A stretch of 38,820 nt of DNA. Source: Desulfobacteraceae bacterium. Lineage in GTDB: Bacteria; Desulfobacterota; Desulfobacteria; Desulfobacterales; Desulfosalsimonadaceae. Where the stretch lies: the NCBI GenBank assembly GCA_003597945.1, contig QZJS01000125.1:1-38820 (forward strand), read 5' to 3'. The notes under the pieces were generated by a model, which saw only the letters and a list, made by a program, of their open reading frames with translations, did not search any database and was not told the DNA's origin. Both the position numbers and the translations under genes were made by a program. Positions 1-7,867 of the stretch are shown piece after piece (positions within the stretch are counted from its first letter, which is position 1; the number at the start of each line of letters is the position of its first letter).

Positions 1-219
1 CTTGAAGTTGCCGAAGTGGCCGCCCTGGCAGGAGTGAGAAGCCTCGTCCTGACCCACATCATTCCGCCGATACCGGAAGTCTTTTCAGGCGCCTTCATTC
101 AGGGCATGGACGCTATTTATACGGGTCCCATTGCTGTCGCCAAAGACGTCGATTCATTTTACCTGCCTCCTGACAGCACCGTTATTTTCGGTCCGTGCGA
201 TGGGCCATGCGCGCCCTGA
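1..219 (+). CDS. Exported MBL-fold hydrolase, C-terminal fragment (5' end outside window)
   Basis: Only the last 72 residues are present; the reading frame is open through the first base. The fragment is a clear paralogue of the C-terminus of the complete MBL protein at 17162-18292. Shared stretches include LEVAEVAA, HIIPPIPE, GMDAIYTG and the tail GPC(D/E)GPCAP. The first 24 bases match the paralogue exactly at DNA level, which suggests a fairly recent duplication or gene conversion. This copy has a short in-frame deletion between the IIPPIPE and GMDAIYTG segments relative to the paralogue. Active-site histidines would lie upstream of the window. The gene converges on the regulator at 439-1302. 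Substrate is unknown. Confidence 0.8.
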   Translation, partial: LEVAEVAALAGVRSLVLTHIIPPIPEVFSGAFIQGMDAIYTGPIAVAKDVDSFYLPPDSTVIFGPCDGPCAP

Positions 220-270
220 GTTTTCCGACACGAAGTTTTTTAATTGAATTTTTCAACAGGTGTTACTCCG

Positions 271-347
271 ATGTTGGGTTTTCAGTATCGGGGTCGCAAT
301 GAAATAGCCGACCCCGATACCGACTCCGACCCTGAAAAACCCGACAT
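271..347. terminator. Long stem-loop between convergent genes
   Basis: A perfect 12-bp inner stem (285-296 with 309-320, loop of 12) is extended by an outer stem of about 14 bp (271-284 with 332-347, one bulge and one G:T pair). It sits between the convergent MBL fragment and the MerR-TetR regulator, so a bidirectional transcription stop is the simplest reading. No long T-tract follows, so it may instead be a dispersed intergenic repeat. Confidence 0.5.
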
Positions 348-438
348 TGGACGCGCTGCCGGCCCTCGAATTCCTTCCTGCCATCCGAAAATCATTCATG
401 GCCTGAGTGTTGTCAAAATTATTGATCATGAGGCGGGA

Positions 439-1302
439 TCATTTTTTGGCCGGGGTATCGAGCAGCAGCCGATTTATCGTCAGATCCGCAATAAAAATCA
501 TGATGTCTTCCAAATTGTATTTGCGATCCAGTGAAAGCCGCAAAGACATGATTTCAATCAGGCCGGTCAGGCTGTATGCCAGAAGATCCGGATCGATCTC
601 GCAAATAATCCCCTCATTGATGGCCGCTGCGATCTCCTGGACCACTGGTTTGGTCAGGCCATGATAGATCTTCTTGATTTTCTCCTCCGGCCAGTATTCC
701 TCACTGGCCAGTTCTGCTCTGAGCTGATTTAAAATTTCACTGTATTTGGTGTAATTCTGATAAAAGACCCTGCCCCTTATTTTTAAACGCTCGACAAAAT
801 CAGTTTCCCCCTTAATGGCAATCGCGGCATCTCCGATGATATTTCTGAACACATCATCAATGACTTCCATGAATAATTCACGTTTGTTTTCAAAATAAAT
901 ATAAAACGTACCGGTTGAAATATTGAGCGAATCAGTGATATCCGCCACTTTGGTTCGGTGATAACCCTTCTGGCTGAACACCTCGATGGCCTTTCTGATA
1001 ATTTCATGTTTTTTTTCCTTCTTTTCCCGGGTGGTGGTCGCGGTCTTTCTGACATCATATTCCCGCAGTATCGCCTGAGGGGATATCTCTGCCTCCTGAA
1101 GTTTTTCCTTTAAAAAAGACAATGGGATACGCGCGCCTTTCTTTAATTTTTCGATTTGCATCAGCCGCTGAAGATGGCTCTCATCATAATGAGCTCTCGT
1201 CTGCCCGGTTTTCAGCGGCGGATGCAGCAGGCCTTCGCGAAGATAATATTGAATGGTGGATCTGGGCAGTCCGGACCTTTCGACCAACTCCTTTATTTTC
1301 AT
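439..1302 (-). CDS. MerR-TetR double-domain transcriptional regulator
   Basis: This 287-residue protein has two DNA-binding modules. Residues 1-70 are a MerR-type winged helix (IKELVERSGLPRSTIQYYLREGLL, followed by a typical wing). A charged linker follows (about 86-98). Residues 99-145 are a TetR/AcrR helix-turn-helix (VADITDSLNISTGTFYIYF). The remaining ~140 residues resemble a TetR ligand-binding domain. The ATG has a GGGAGGG ribosome site 8-9 bases upstream. It is divergent from the acyl-CoA locus starting at 1603, with a 19-bp perfect palindrome just upstream of its own start, so autoregulation and control of the catabolic genes are likely. The ligand may be an acyl-CoA or the free substrate; this is inference. 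Confidence 0.85.
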   Translation of the reverse strand: MKIKELVERSGLPRSTIQYYLREGLLHPPLKTGQTRAHYDESHLQRLMQIEKLKKGARIPLSFLKEKLQEAEISPQAILREYDVRKTATTTREKKEKKHEIIRKAIEVFSQKGYHRTKVADITDSLNISTGTFYIYFENKRELFMEVIDDVFRNIIGDAAIAIKGETDFVERLKIRGRVFYQNYTKYSEILNQLRAELASEEYWPEEKIKKIYHGLTKPVVQEIAAAINEGIICEIDPDLLAYSLTGLIEIMSLRLSLDRKYNLEDIMIFIADLTINRLLLDTPAKK

Positions 1303-1327
1303 TTCGTTTTCCCTCCCGCATTCAAAT

Positions 1328-1346
1328 TATAAAGTTAAACTTTATA
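1328..1346. promoter_or_regulatory. Perfect 19-bp palindromic operator candidate
   Basis: TATAAAGTT-A-AACTTTATA is a perfect inverted repeat centred on 1337. The half-site TATAAAGTT occurs again as an overlapping direct copy at 1343-1351. It lies 26 bp from the start codon of the MerR-TetR regulator in the 300-bp divergent intergenic region. Binding by that regulator is inferred from position. Confidence 0.55.
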
Positions 1347-1475
1347 AAGTTAAAAACGATTATTTCTGTTTTCATAGCGGTGTGCAAATGAATATGATTT
1401 TTATTAAAAAATTAGATAATTAATTCAATAACTTATTCCAATTCACCCAATTTGACAACCCCCTGCTTTTTAACG

Positions 1476-1531
1476 TTGACTGGACTGAATGGCTTGTATT
1501 AAATTAACAACAAAAATGATACGTCATTTTT
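1476..1531 (+). promoter_or_regulatory. Possible promoter and second inverted repeat upstream of the catabolic locus
   Basis: TTGACT at 1476-1481 followed by TATTAA at 1497-1502 is a weak sigma70-like promoter (15-base spacer). Just downstream, at 1512-1531, an 8-bp inverted repeat (AAAAATGA, four bases, TCATTTTT) could be an operator covering the start of transcription. The rest of the 1303-1602 intergenic region is AT-rich and shows no gene. Confidence 0.35.
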
Positions 1532-1602
1532 TATAAACTTATCAAAACAGCATGTCAAGGTCAAGGCATAAAATCATACTTTTTTAATTTAAGGAGGCCC
1601 TA

Positions 1603-2784
1603 ATGGGAAAACAAAACCTTGCGATTATTGGAACTGGAGAAGTCCCGACCGGAACCTTTCCGGAGCGGTCCCAATGGGACATCATTTATGAAACCTGCAT
1701 CACCGCCGTCAAGGACGCCGGAATCCATAAAAATGATGTGGAAGCCGTGGTTACCGTCGCTCCCCAGGCCCAACCCCAGATAACAGCGGAAATATCCTTC
1801 GGCAAGATTCCGGAGGAACTCGGTCTGAAAGGATGCAGAGACGTCTGTATCTGCAACGCCGGAGGCTCCTCAACGTCCAACTGCCTGCGGCTGGCGGAAC
1901 AACTGATCGACTCAGGGAAGGCCAAGGTTGTGCTGATACCTCATGTAACCGTCCACTCCACCATCCTTCTGCCCGACCTGATCAATTTCTTTGCCAAGGC
2001 CGGGATTGACCTTCAGTGGGAATACCCTTTCGGAACCACCTACAACGGCATTATCGCCATGATGACCCGTCGCTATATGCATGATTCCGGAACGACCGAA
2101 GAGCAGATGGCATCGGTAGTGGTTTCCATGCGCAAATGGGCGGCGCTGGATCCCAATTCCATTTTTTTCAACAAAGCTGTTCCGCCCGTGGAAAAAATTC
2201 TCTCATCCGGTATGGTTTCATCTCCGCTCCATAAACGGGAATGCAATGTCCTGGCTGACGGCGGCGGCGCCATGGTGGTGACATCCGCTGAGACCGCCAA
2301 AAAAATGGGCGTCCCGGCGGCATACAAGCTTGCTGAAAGTTCAAGGTATTTCAGCGCGTTTACGACCACCCGCAACAATGACGACGTATTGGCCGGTTTT
2401 CGTGACGCCACTCAGGAAGCGCTCAACAGCGCCGGCATCTCAAAAGAAGATATCAACATATGGAATATGTATCTGGCCTACCCCGTGGGACACCCGATGT
2501 TCATGGAGGCAGTCGGTCTTTGCAAACCGGGGGAAGCGGGAAAGGCGTTTATGGATGGTCACACGTGGCCCGGCGGTAAATGGCCCTGGTCAACCATCGG
2601 CGATGCCATCGGCCGGGGGCATACAGGCTCGGGCGTCAGCATGGCGACATATATCGAAACCGCCCGTCAGCTCATGGGAAAGGCCGGCCAACGGCAGGTT
2701 CCGGGCGCTGACTATGTTTTTCAAAACACATCCGGCGGATCCGGCATGAACTTCATCGCAACCATATGGGGGAGGAATATATAA
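1603..2784 (+). CDS. SCP2/Ltp-type thiolase-like acyl-CoA C-C lyase (thiolase or aldolase)
   Basis: The 393-residue protein has the lipid-transfer (SCP2/Ltp) thiolase layout: N-terminal IIGTGEVP, a nucleophile-elbow region VCICNAGGSS (residues 81-90), a GHTGSG loop and a C-terminal NTSGGSG. In biosynthetic or degradative thiolases the elbow reads C-x-x-G-S and the end carries a second catalytic Cys. Here Cys84 is one residue off that spacing, with Asn85 in the aligned place, and the C-terminal Cys is absent. Ltp2-type retro-aldolases of steroid side-chain degradation also depart from thiolase chemistry and work with a DUF35 partner. The next gene begins with DUF35, directly adjacent to this stop codon. 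The start has a strong AAGGAGG site. Thiolysis versus retro-aldol cleavage cannot be settled from sequence alone. Confidence 0.8.
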   Translation: MGKQNLAIIGTGEVPTGTFPERSQWDIIYETCITAVKDAGIHKNDVEAVVTVAPQAQPQITAEISFGKIPEELGLKGCRDVCICNAGGSSTSNCLRLAEQLIDSGKAKVVLIPHVTVHSTILLPDLINFFAKAGIDLQWEYPFGTTYNGIIAMMTRRYMHDSGTTEEQMASVVVSMRKWAALDPNSIFFNKAVPPVEKILSSGMVSSPLHKRECNVLADGGGAMVVTSAETAKKMGVPAAYKLAESSRYFSAFTTTRNNDDVLAGFRDATQEALNSAGISKEDINIWNMYLAYPVGHPMFMEAVGLCKPGEAGKAFMDGHTWPGGKWPWSTIGDAIGRGHTGSGVSMATYIETARQLMGKAGQRQVPGADYVFQNTSGGSGMNFIATIWGRNI

Positions 2785-4098
2785 ATGGAGACTCAAAAAC
2801 CGATACCCGTCATTCAGCCCTGGACGGAAGAATTCTGGAAAGCCACCAAACAACACAAATTTCTCATTCAGCATTGCAGCGACTGCGGCAGTCATATCTT
2901 TTTCCCCAAAAAAGTCTGCCCCGAATGCTGGTCTGAAAACATGGACTGGATCGAAGCCGGCGGCAAAGCCGAAGTGTATACCTTTACGGTGATGCTGGAC
3001 ATGGTGGAGCCCAAATTCATGGCGGATCTTCCTTACGTCCTTGCCATGGTTGACCTGGATGAAGGCATTCGCATGACCACCCGGATAGTCAATTGCAAAC
3101 CGGAAGACGTATTCATCGGCATGAAGGTTGAACTTGCTTTTCAAGACGTATCGCCGGAATGCTCTTTGCCGGTATTTCAGCCCGCTGATCCATCTCTTCG
3201 AATATCCGCTCCAACTGATGAAGAAACCGCTGCAGCCGTTTCCGAAATCGAACAGTTGCCTAACCCCCAAAACTATCAGACGATTCAATACGAGATCGGC
3301 GGTAAAAACAATGCGGTCTGCACGATTACGCTGAACCGGCCGGATAAATACAATGCCATCAACCGGCGCATGGCAACGGAACTGATCGATGCCTTCCGCC
3401 GGGTCAGAGAAATCCCTGCCGTGGGCGTCGTTGTGCTGACCGGCGCCGGCAAGGCTTTTTGCACCGGCGGCGACCTTGAAATCTTCCCTTCTCTTGCCGA
3501 ACACCAGAACAGCCTTAACTGGCTGTCCCACGAGGGCCTGGACGTCCAGCGCGCCATCGCGAGCTGCGAAAAAGTGGTCATCTGTAAAATCAACGGTCAT
3601 TGTTTGGCAGGCGGCCTGGAAGTCGCCCTGGCCTGCGATCTTATTTATGCCAGAGCATCGGCTAAAATGGGAACCACGGAAATCAATATGGGCGTTCTGC
3701 CGGGATGGGGCGGAACCGCCCGGCTGCCGCGCAGCATGCCGATATTCCGTGCCCGGGAAATCATCTTCTCCGGCCGCAAAGATTATTCGGCCGAAGAGAT
3801 GTATGCCATGGGGCTGCTCACGCGGGTTTTTGCCGACGACGAGTTTGAATCCAAATTCGAAGAGATCGTCAATAATATTGCCGCTAAAAAACCGATTGCC
3901 CTTCGAATGGGAAAAGAAATCATGGCCCGTTCAGTGGACGGCTGCGACATCGAGACCGCCCTGGCCGTCGAACGAAACGGCATTCAGTGGCTGACGTATG
4001 CGCCGGATGTCCAGGCGGTAATGGATCAATTCAGGGCGGCCCCCGATCAGCTCACTCACCAGCAGAAGCAGCGCAATATCGCGTCAGATATTAAATAA
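2785..4098 (+). CDS. DUF35 (Zn-ribbon/OB-fold) fused to crotonase-fold enoyl-CoA hydratase
   Basis: Residues 25-50 form a zinc ribbon (Cys31, Cys34, Cys45, Cys48), followed by an OB-fold to about 140: together a DUF35 acyl-CoA-binding partner domain. After a linker, residues 165-437 are a full crotonase. They include an oxyanion-hole segment AFCTGGD and both catalytic glutamates of hydratases, Glu279 in GGLEVALACD and Glu299 in TTEINMGVLPG. The protein is therefore expected to hydrate an enoyl-CoA and dock onto the Ltp-like enzyme encoded immediately upstream (stop and start codons abut; GGAGG site). In mycobacterial ChsH2 a DUF35 domain is fused to a MaoC hydratase; here a crotonase takes the hydratase role. 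That analogy is inference. Confidence 0.85.
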   Translation: METQKPIPVIQPWTEEFWKATKQHKFLIQHCSDCGSHIFFPKKVCPECWSENMDWIEAGGKAEVYTFTVMLDMVEPKFMADLPYVLAMVDLDEGIRMTTRIVNCKPEDVFIGMKVELAFQDVSPECSLPVFQPADPSLRISAPTDEETAAAVSEIEQLPNPQNYQTIQYEIGGKNNAVCTITLNRPDKYNAINRRMATELIDAFRRVREIPAVGVVVLTGAGKAFCTGGDLEIFPSLAEHQNSLNWLSHEGLDVQRAIASCEKVVICKINGHCLAGGLEVALACDLIYARASAKMGTTEINMGVLPGWGGTARLPRSMPIFRAREIIFSGRKDYSAEEMYAMGLLTRVFADDEFESKFEEIVNNIAAKKPIALRMGKEIMARSVDGCDIETALAVERNGIQWLTYAPDVQAVMDQFRAAPDQLTHQQKQRNIASDIK

Positions 4099-4109
4099 GG
4101 GAGGCAAAT

Positions 4110-5273
4110 ATGGATTTCGGATTAAGCAAAGAACAGGAAATGATGCGCAAGGAAATGAAACATTTCTGCAAAAAGGAATTGAGCAAGGAATACGTCCAGT
4201 GGATGGACGAGAACGTCGATTTCCCCCCGGATGAACTCTGGCAAAAATTCGTGGATATCGGCTTCTTCAAGTCATCAATTCCCGAAGAATACGGAGGCGA
4301 CGCGCTGAGCTATTTAGACCAGATGATTATTTACGAGGAAATCTGCAAAGCCTCCATGTCCGTCGCGCTGGCCGTCGGCACAACATCGGGTTTCGGTCCC
4401 CGCTTCATTGCGGAGCTGGGGACAAAAGAACAGAAAGAGAAATATCTGCCCCTCATTGGTGAAGGCAAACTTAAAACCTGCATGGCCCTGACCGAACCCG
4501 CCGGCGGAACCGACATCCTCGGCGCCATATCGACATTCGCCGAAGAAAAACAGGACCGCTGGGTGCTCAACGGCGAGAAGGTATTTATCACCGCGGCCCA
4601 CGCATCTGACTACATGATTACCATCTGTAAAACCGAATCAGACGCCAAGCCTTCCCGATCACTGTCCGTTTTTCTGGTTCCGTCCGCGAGCAAAGGCATC
4701 ACCATCACGCGCATCCCCAAGATCAGTTGCCACCACTGCGATTCCGTGGGCATCACCTTTTCAAACGTGGAGATTCCCCATGAAAACCTTTTAGGGACCA
4801 AAGGAAACGGCTGGTATGAAATGCTGACCGTCCTGAACCCCGAACGCATCGCATGCGCCATTATGGGCGTCGGCCTTATCGCGGCGGCCTATGAAGACGC
4901 TTTTGCGTATGCTCAGCAGCGCCAGGCATTCGGCGGTCCCATCAGCCGGTTCCAGATTCTGCAGCATTATCTGGCGGACATATACATCAATATGGAGAAC
5001 TCCCGGAACCTTACCTACAAAGCGGCATGGCTCTGCGATCATGGGAAGCCCTATCACATGGAGGCCACCATGGCCAAACTCGTTGCCTCTGAAGGAGCGC
5101 TGCATGCGGGCCGATTCGGCGCGGAAATTTTAGGAGGATACGGAATCTGCATGGAATACCCGATGCAGCGGTATTTGAGGGACGCCTACCAGCTTCAGTT
5201 TTCTCCGATATCAAATGAAATGAGCAAAAACATGATGATGCAGTTTCAGGGGCTGCCCAAATCATGGGCATAA
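4110..5273 (+). CDS. Acyl-CoA dehydrogenase, relocated catalytic base
   Basis: At 387 residues this is a normal-length FAD acyl-CoA dehydrogenase: helical N-domain, middle beta-domain with MALTEPAGGTD (about 125-135), and C-terminal helices with RQAFGGPISRFQ and GGYG. The usual catalytic Glu (in YEGT) is absent; the aligned stretch is FSPISNEM with Pro366 in the Glu place. Glu245 in LNPERIACA aligns with the helix-G base used by isovaleryl-CoA and long-chain acyl-CoA dehydrogenases (DLERLVLA in IVD). The enzyme therefore probably remains active, with a preference for branched or bulky acyl-CoAs (inference). Electrons would go to ETF. The gene follows the DUF35-crotonase gene by 11 bp with a GGGAGG site. 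Confidence 0.85.
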   Translation: MDFGLSKEQEMMRKEMKHFCKKELSKEYVQWMDENVDFPPDELWQKFVDIGFFKSSIPEEYGGDALSYLDQMIIYEEICKASMSVALAVGTTSGFGPRFIAELGTKEQKEKYLPLIGEGKLKTCMALTEPAGGTDILGAISTFAEEKQDRWVLNGEKVFITAAHASDYMITICKTESDAKPSRSLSVFLVPSASKGITITRIPKISCHHCDSVGITFSNVEIPHENLLGTKGNGWYEMLTVLNPERIACAIMGVGLIAAAYEDAFAYAQQRQAFGGPISRFQILQHYLADIYINMENSRNLTYKAAWLCDHGKPYHMEATMAKLVASEGALHAGRFGAEILGGYGICMEYPMQRYLRDAYQLQFSPISNEMSKNMMMQFQGLPKSWA

Positions 5274-5321
5274 GGCGGCCTGACCGCCCGATTCGGCAAC
5301 AGGAGGCCTGAAACTTCAGCA

Positions 5322-5361
5322 AAAACCCAGGCGGCAGGCAGAAAGCAATGGCCTGGGTTTT
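5322..5361 (+). terminator. 11-bp stem-loop after the acyl-CoA dehydrogenase gene
   Basis: AAAACCCAGGC (5322-5332) pairs perfectly with GCCTGGGTTTT (5351-5361) across an 18-base loop. The four terminal T residues make a weak intrinsic terminator or a partial-readthrough/mRNA-stability hairpin between the three-gene module and the ligase gene. Confidence 0.5.
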
Positions 5362-5449
5362 AAAAAAAATTGAGATGGCGATAACGCATTCGGCCTTGAC
5401 GGCGCTTGAATGCGAACCTGGTTTACATAAACAAACAGGAGATTGATGC

Positions 5450-6997
5450 ATGTACACATTAGGCGATATCCCCCGGAAAAGCGCGCAGTGCTTCCCGGAT
5501 AACGTAGCGGTTGTTTTCGAGGACACCCGGTTGACCTATAAGGAATTCAATTGCCGGATCAACCGACTGGCCAACGGATTAGCCAGAATCGGGTTTAAAA
5601 AGGGTGACCGCATCGCGGTGCTGGCGGAAAACACTCATAAGTATCTTGAAATATATTTTGCCGCCGCCAAGAGCGGCATCAGCGTCACTCCGCTCAATTT
5701 CAGGCTGGCGGATGATGAAATCGCTCATGTGGTCAATGATAGCGAGGCATCATGCTTTTTGGCGGGCGACGGATATGAACAGCGGGCACAGCAGCTCGGC
5801 AATCGCCTGAACGCCATAAACGCCTGGATCTCGCTGGACAATAAATTTCCCGGCTTTATTGATTACGAAGAGATGTTAAGCGATGCCTCAGACCGGGAAC
5901 CTGTTATAGATGTGGATGAAAATGATCTGGCGGTGCTGATGTACACCGGCGGAACCACCGGTCTCCCCAAAGGCGTCATGATGTCCCACCGCAACCTCAT
6001 GACCGCCGTTTTATCGGCAACGCTTTCCATGGGATTTACCAGGGAAGATTCCACCTGCTTTGTCCTGCCGCTGTTCCATGTCTCGTTTTGGCCGGCCTTC
6101 TCGGTACTCCTGGTCGGCGGGAAAACAGCGATCAATCGAAAACCGGATTTAAACGGTATTTTAAAACTAATACAGGATGAGAAATGCTCGCACATCAATG
6201 CGGTCCCCACCCTTTACGGATGGCTGCTTCAGTTTGCCGATGTCAACGCTTATGACCTGTCAAGCCTGCGCTCCATAACCTATGCCGGAAGCCCCATGCC
6301 GATCGAGTTGTTAAAACAGAGCATCCAGAAATTCGGAAACAAATTTTCTCAGGGGTATGGGATGACCGAGGCTCTGGGCGTCACGCAACTTCCCGAATGG
6401 GATCACTTCCTTGATGGAGATAAATCCAAACTGCTGGCCAGTGCGGGCAAGCCGGTCCTTTGCGCGGAAATCAATGTTTTTGATGATCAGGACAACCCGG
6501 TGAAAACCGGTGAAATCGGCGAAATCGTGGTCCGGGGAAAACACGTCATGGCGGGTTACTGGAAAAATCCGGAATTGACGAAAAAAGCCCTGCGCGGCGG
6601 ATGGTACCACTCCGGAGATATGGGCTACATGGATGAAGACGGTTACCTCTATCTTGTCGACCGCAAGGCCGACATGATCGTCACCGGGGGTGAAAACGTC
6701 TATCCCAAGGAGGTGGAGGATGTTCTCTATGAACATCCGGCCGTTTCAATGGCGGCAGTGGTATCGGCGCCTGACGACAAATGGGGAGAACGGGTCCAGG
6801 CGGTGGTGGTACTGAAGCCGGGCCAGACAGTGCCGGAATCCGAGCTGATCAACTATTGCAAGGGAAAACTGGGAGGCTACAAATGTCCCAAGGCAGTTGA
6901 TTTCTGGGAGTCGATTCCAACCTCGCCAATCGGAAAAATTCTTCGAAAGGATGTGAAGAAGAAATTCTGGGAAGGTCAAGGGCGTTCAATAGGCTGA
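5450..6997 (+). CDS. AMP-forming acyl-CoA synthetase (ligase)
   Basis: The 515-residue ANL-superfamily enzyme activates a carboxylic acid to its CoA thioester with ATP. Motifs seen are the phosphate loop YTGGTTGLPKG (165-175), YGMTEA, YHSGDMGYMDEDG, the hinge DRKADMIVTGGENVYP and the C-terminal adenylation lysine in PIGKILRK (Lys496). Length and motifs fit the FadD/FadD3-like subgroup. Acceptor specificity (fatty, aromatic or alicyclic acid) cannot be read. There is no signal peptide, so it acts in the cytoplasm. The ATG at 5450 is preceded by AGGAGATTG. It is the likely entry step for the substrate brought in by the envelope proteins of the locus. Confidence 0.9.
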   Translation: MYTLGDIPRKSAQCFPDNVAVVFEDTRLTYKEFNCRINRLANGLARIGFKKGDRIAVLAENTHKYLEIYFAAAKSGISVTPLNFRLADDEIAHVVNDSEASCFLAGDGYEQRAQQLGNRLNAINAWISLDNKFPGFIDYEEMLSDASDREPVIDVDENDLAVLMYTGGTTGLPKGVMMSHRNLMTAVLSATLSMGFTREDSTCFVLPLFHVSFWPAFSVLLVGGKTAINRKPDLNGILKLIQDEKCSHINAVPTLYGWLLQFADVNAYDLSSLRSITYAGSPMPIELLKQSIQKFGNKFSQGYGMTEALGVTQLPEWDHFLDGDKSKLLASAGKPVLCAEINVFDDQDNPVKTGEIGEIVVRGKHVMAGYWKNPELTKKALRGGWYHSGDMGYMDEDGYLYLVDRKADMIVTGGENVYPKEVEDVLYEHPAVSMAAVVSAPDDKWGERVQAVVVLKPGQTVPESELINYCKGKLGGYKCPKAVDFWESIPTSPIGKILRKDVKKKFWEGQGRSIG

Positions 6998-7058
6998 CAG
7001 ACTGAAATCACATTTCAATAGAAAAAAAATACATTTCATCGATTAGGAGAGAAGGTTG

Positions 7059-7781
7059 ATGGCAGTTGTTGAGTGGAAAAAAGACGGGACCGTGGCGATC
7101 GTTTCAATGAGCAATGGCGAGAATCGTCACAATTCGGATTTTGTCGTCGCCATGAGACAAGTTCTGGATCAAGTCATCAAAGACGCAGATATCCATGCAC
7201 TGGTGATCACCTCGTCGGATGAGCGCTTCTGGAGCCTTGGCGTTGATATTGAGTGGCTGGGGATTCAGATGCAAAACCAGGCCTTTCAAACCATCAAGGA
7301 CTTCATGTACGGCATGAACGGTATATTTGCGGCGCTGCTCACCCTTCCCGTTCCCGTCATCGCCGCCATCAACGGGCATGCGTTCGGAAACGGCGCCATA
7401 CTCTCCTGTGCTTGTGATTTCCGGTTCATGAAGGCCGACCGGGGGTATTTCTGTTTTCCGGAAGTCGATCTGGGCATCCCGTTTCTTCCAAGCATGATCG
7501 CATTTGTGCGCAAAGCGATTCCCGAATACAAATTCAATGAATTAAAACTCACCGGGAAAAGAGCCGGCGCCGCCGAACTGGAAGCCGCGCACGTCATTGA
7601 AAAGGCATGTCCCGACGTGGATTCCCTGATGAAAGAGGCCTTGGCCTTCGCTCGGGGTTTTCAGAAAAAACGGGGCATTTTCGGTGAGCACAAAAAACGG
7701 ATGCATCGCCGCATCATCGAGATAATCGATACACAGGACAGCCAATACATTGACGCTCTCAGTCTGATGGTTTCGGACTGA
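7059..7781 (+). CDS. Crotonase-family enoyl-CoA isomerase-like protein
   Basis: The 240-residue crotonase fold has an oxyanion-hole region (ERFWSLGVDIEW) and a second segment INGHAFGNGAILSCACD. The glutamate that hydratases carry in the latter segment is replaced by Ile. The second glutamate is kept in FPEVDLGIPFLP. A single Glu in this position is typical of delta3,delta2-enoyl-CoA isomerases, whose plant forms carry a closely similar EVDIGLPLPD stretch. Isomerisation of an enoyl-CoA double bond is therefore favoured over hydration. An ATG at 7059 lies 8 bases after AGGAGA; the TTG immediately before it is a less likely start. Confidence 0.75.
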   Translation: MAVVEWKKDGTVAIVSMSNGENRHNSDFVVAMRQVLDQVIKDADIHALVITSSDERFWSLGVDIEWLGIQMQNQAFQTIKDFMYGMNGIFAALLTLPVPVIAAINGHAFGNGAILSCACDFRFMKADRGYFCFPEVDLGIPFLPSMIAFVRKAIPEYKFNELKLTGKRAGAAELEAAHVIEKACPDVDSLMKEALAFARGFQKKRGIFGEHKKRMHRRIIEIIDTQDSQYIDALSLMVSD

Positions 7782-7867
7782 CCTGCCTGTTGATGTGGCG
7801 GCTGAGAATATAAAGATGAAAACGCGATTAAACATGGATGATCTAATAATTAAAAAAGGAGGGATAA

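Noticed and set aside
1-219. MBL fragment as a truncated pseudogene
   Set aside because: It is cut only by the window edge; the frame is open to base 1 and the C-terminus is intact.
2590-3600. Minus-strand open frame of about 336 codons opposite the thiolase/DUF35 genes
   Set aside because: Antisense shadow of conserved coding sequence with no family features.
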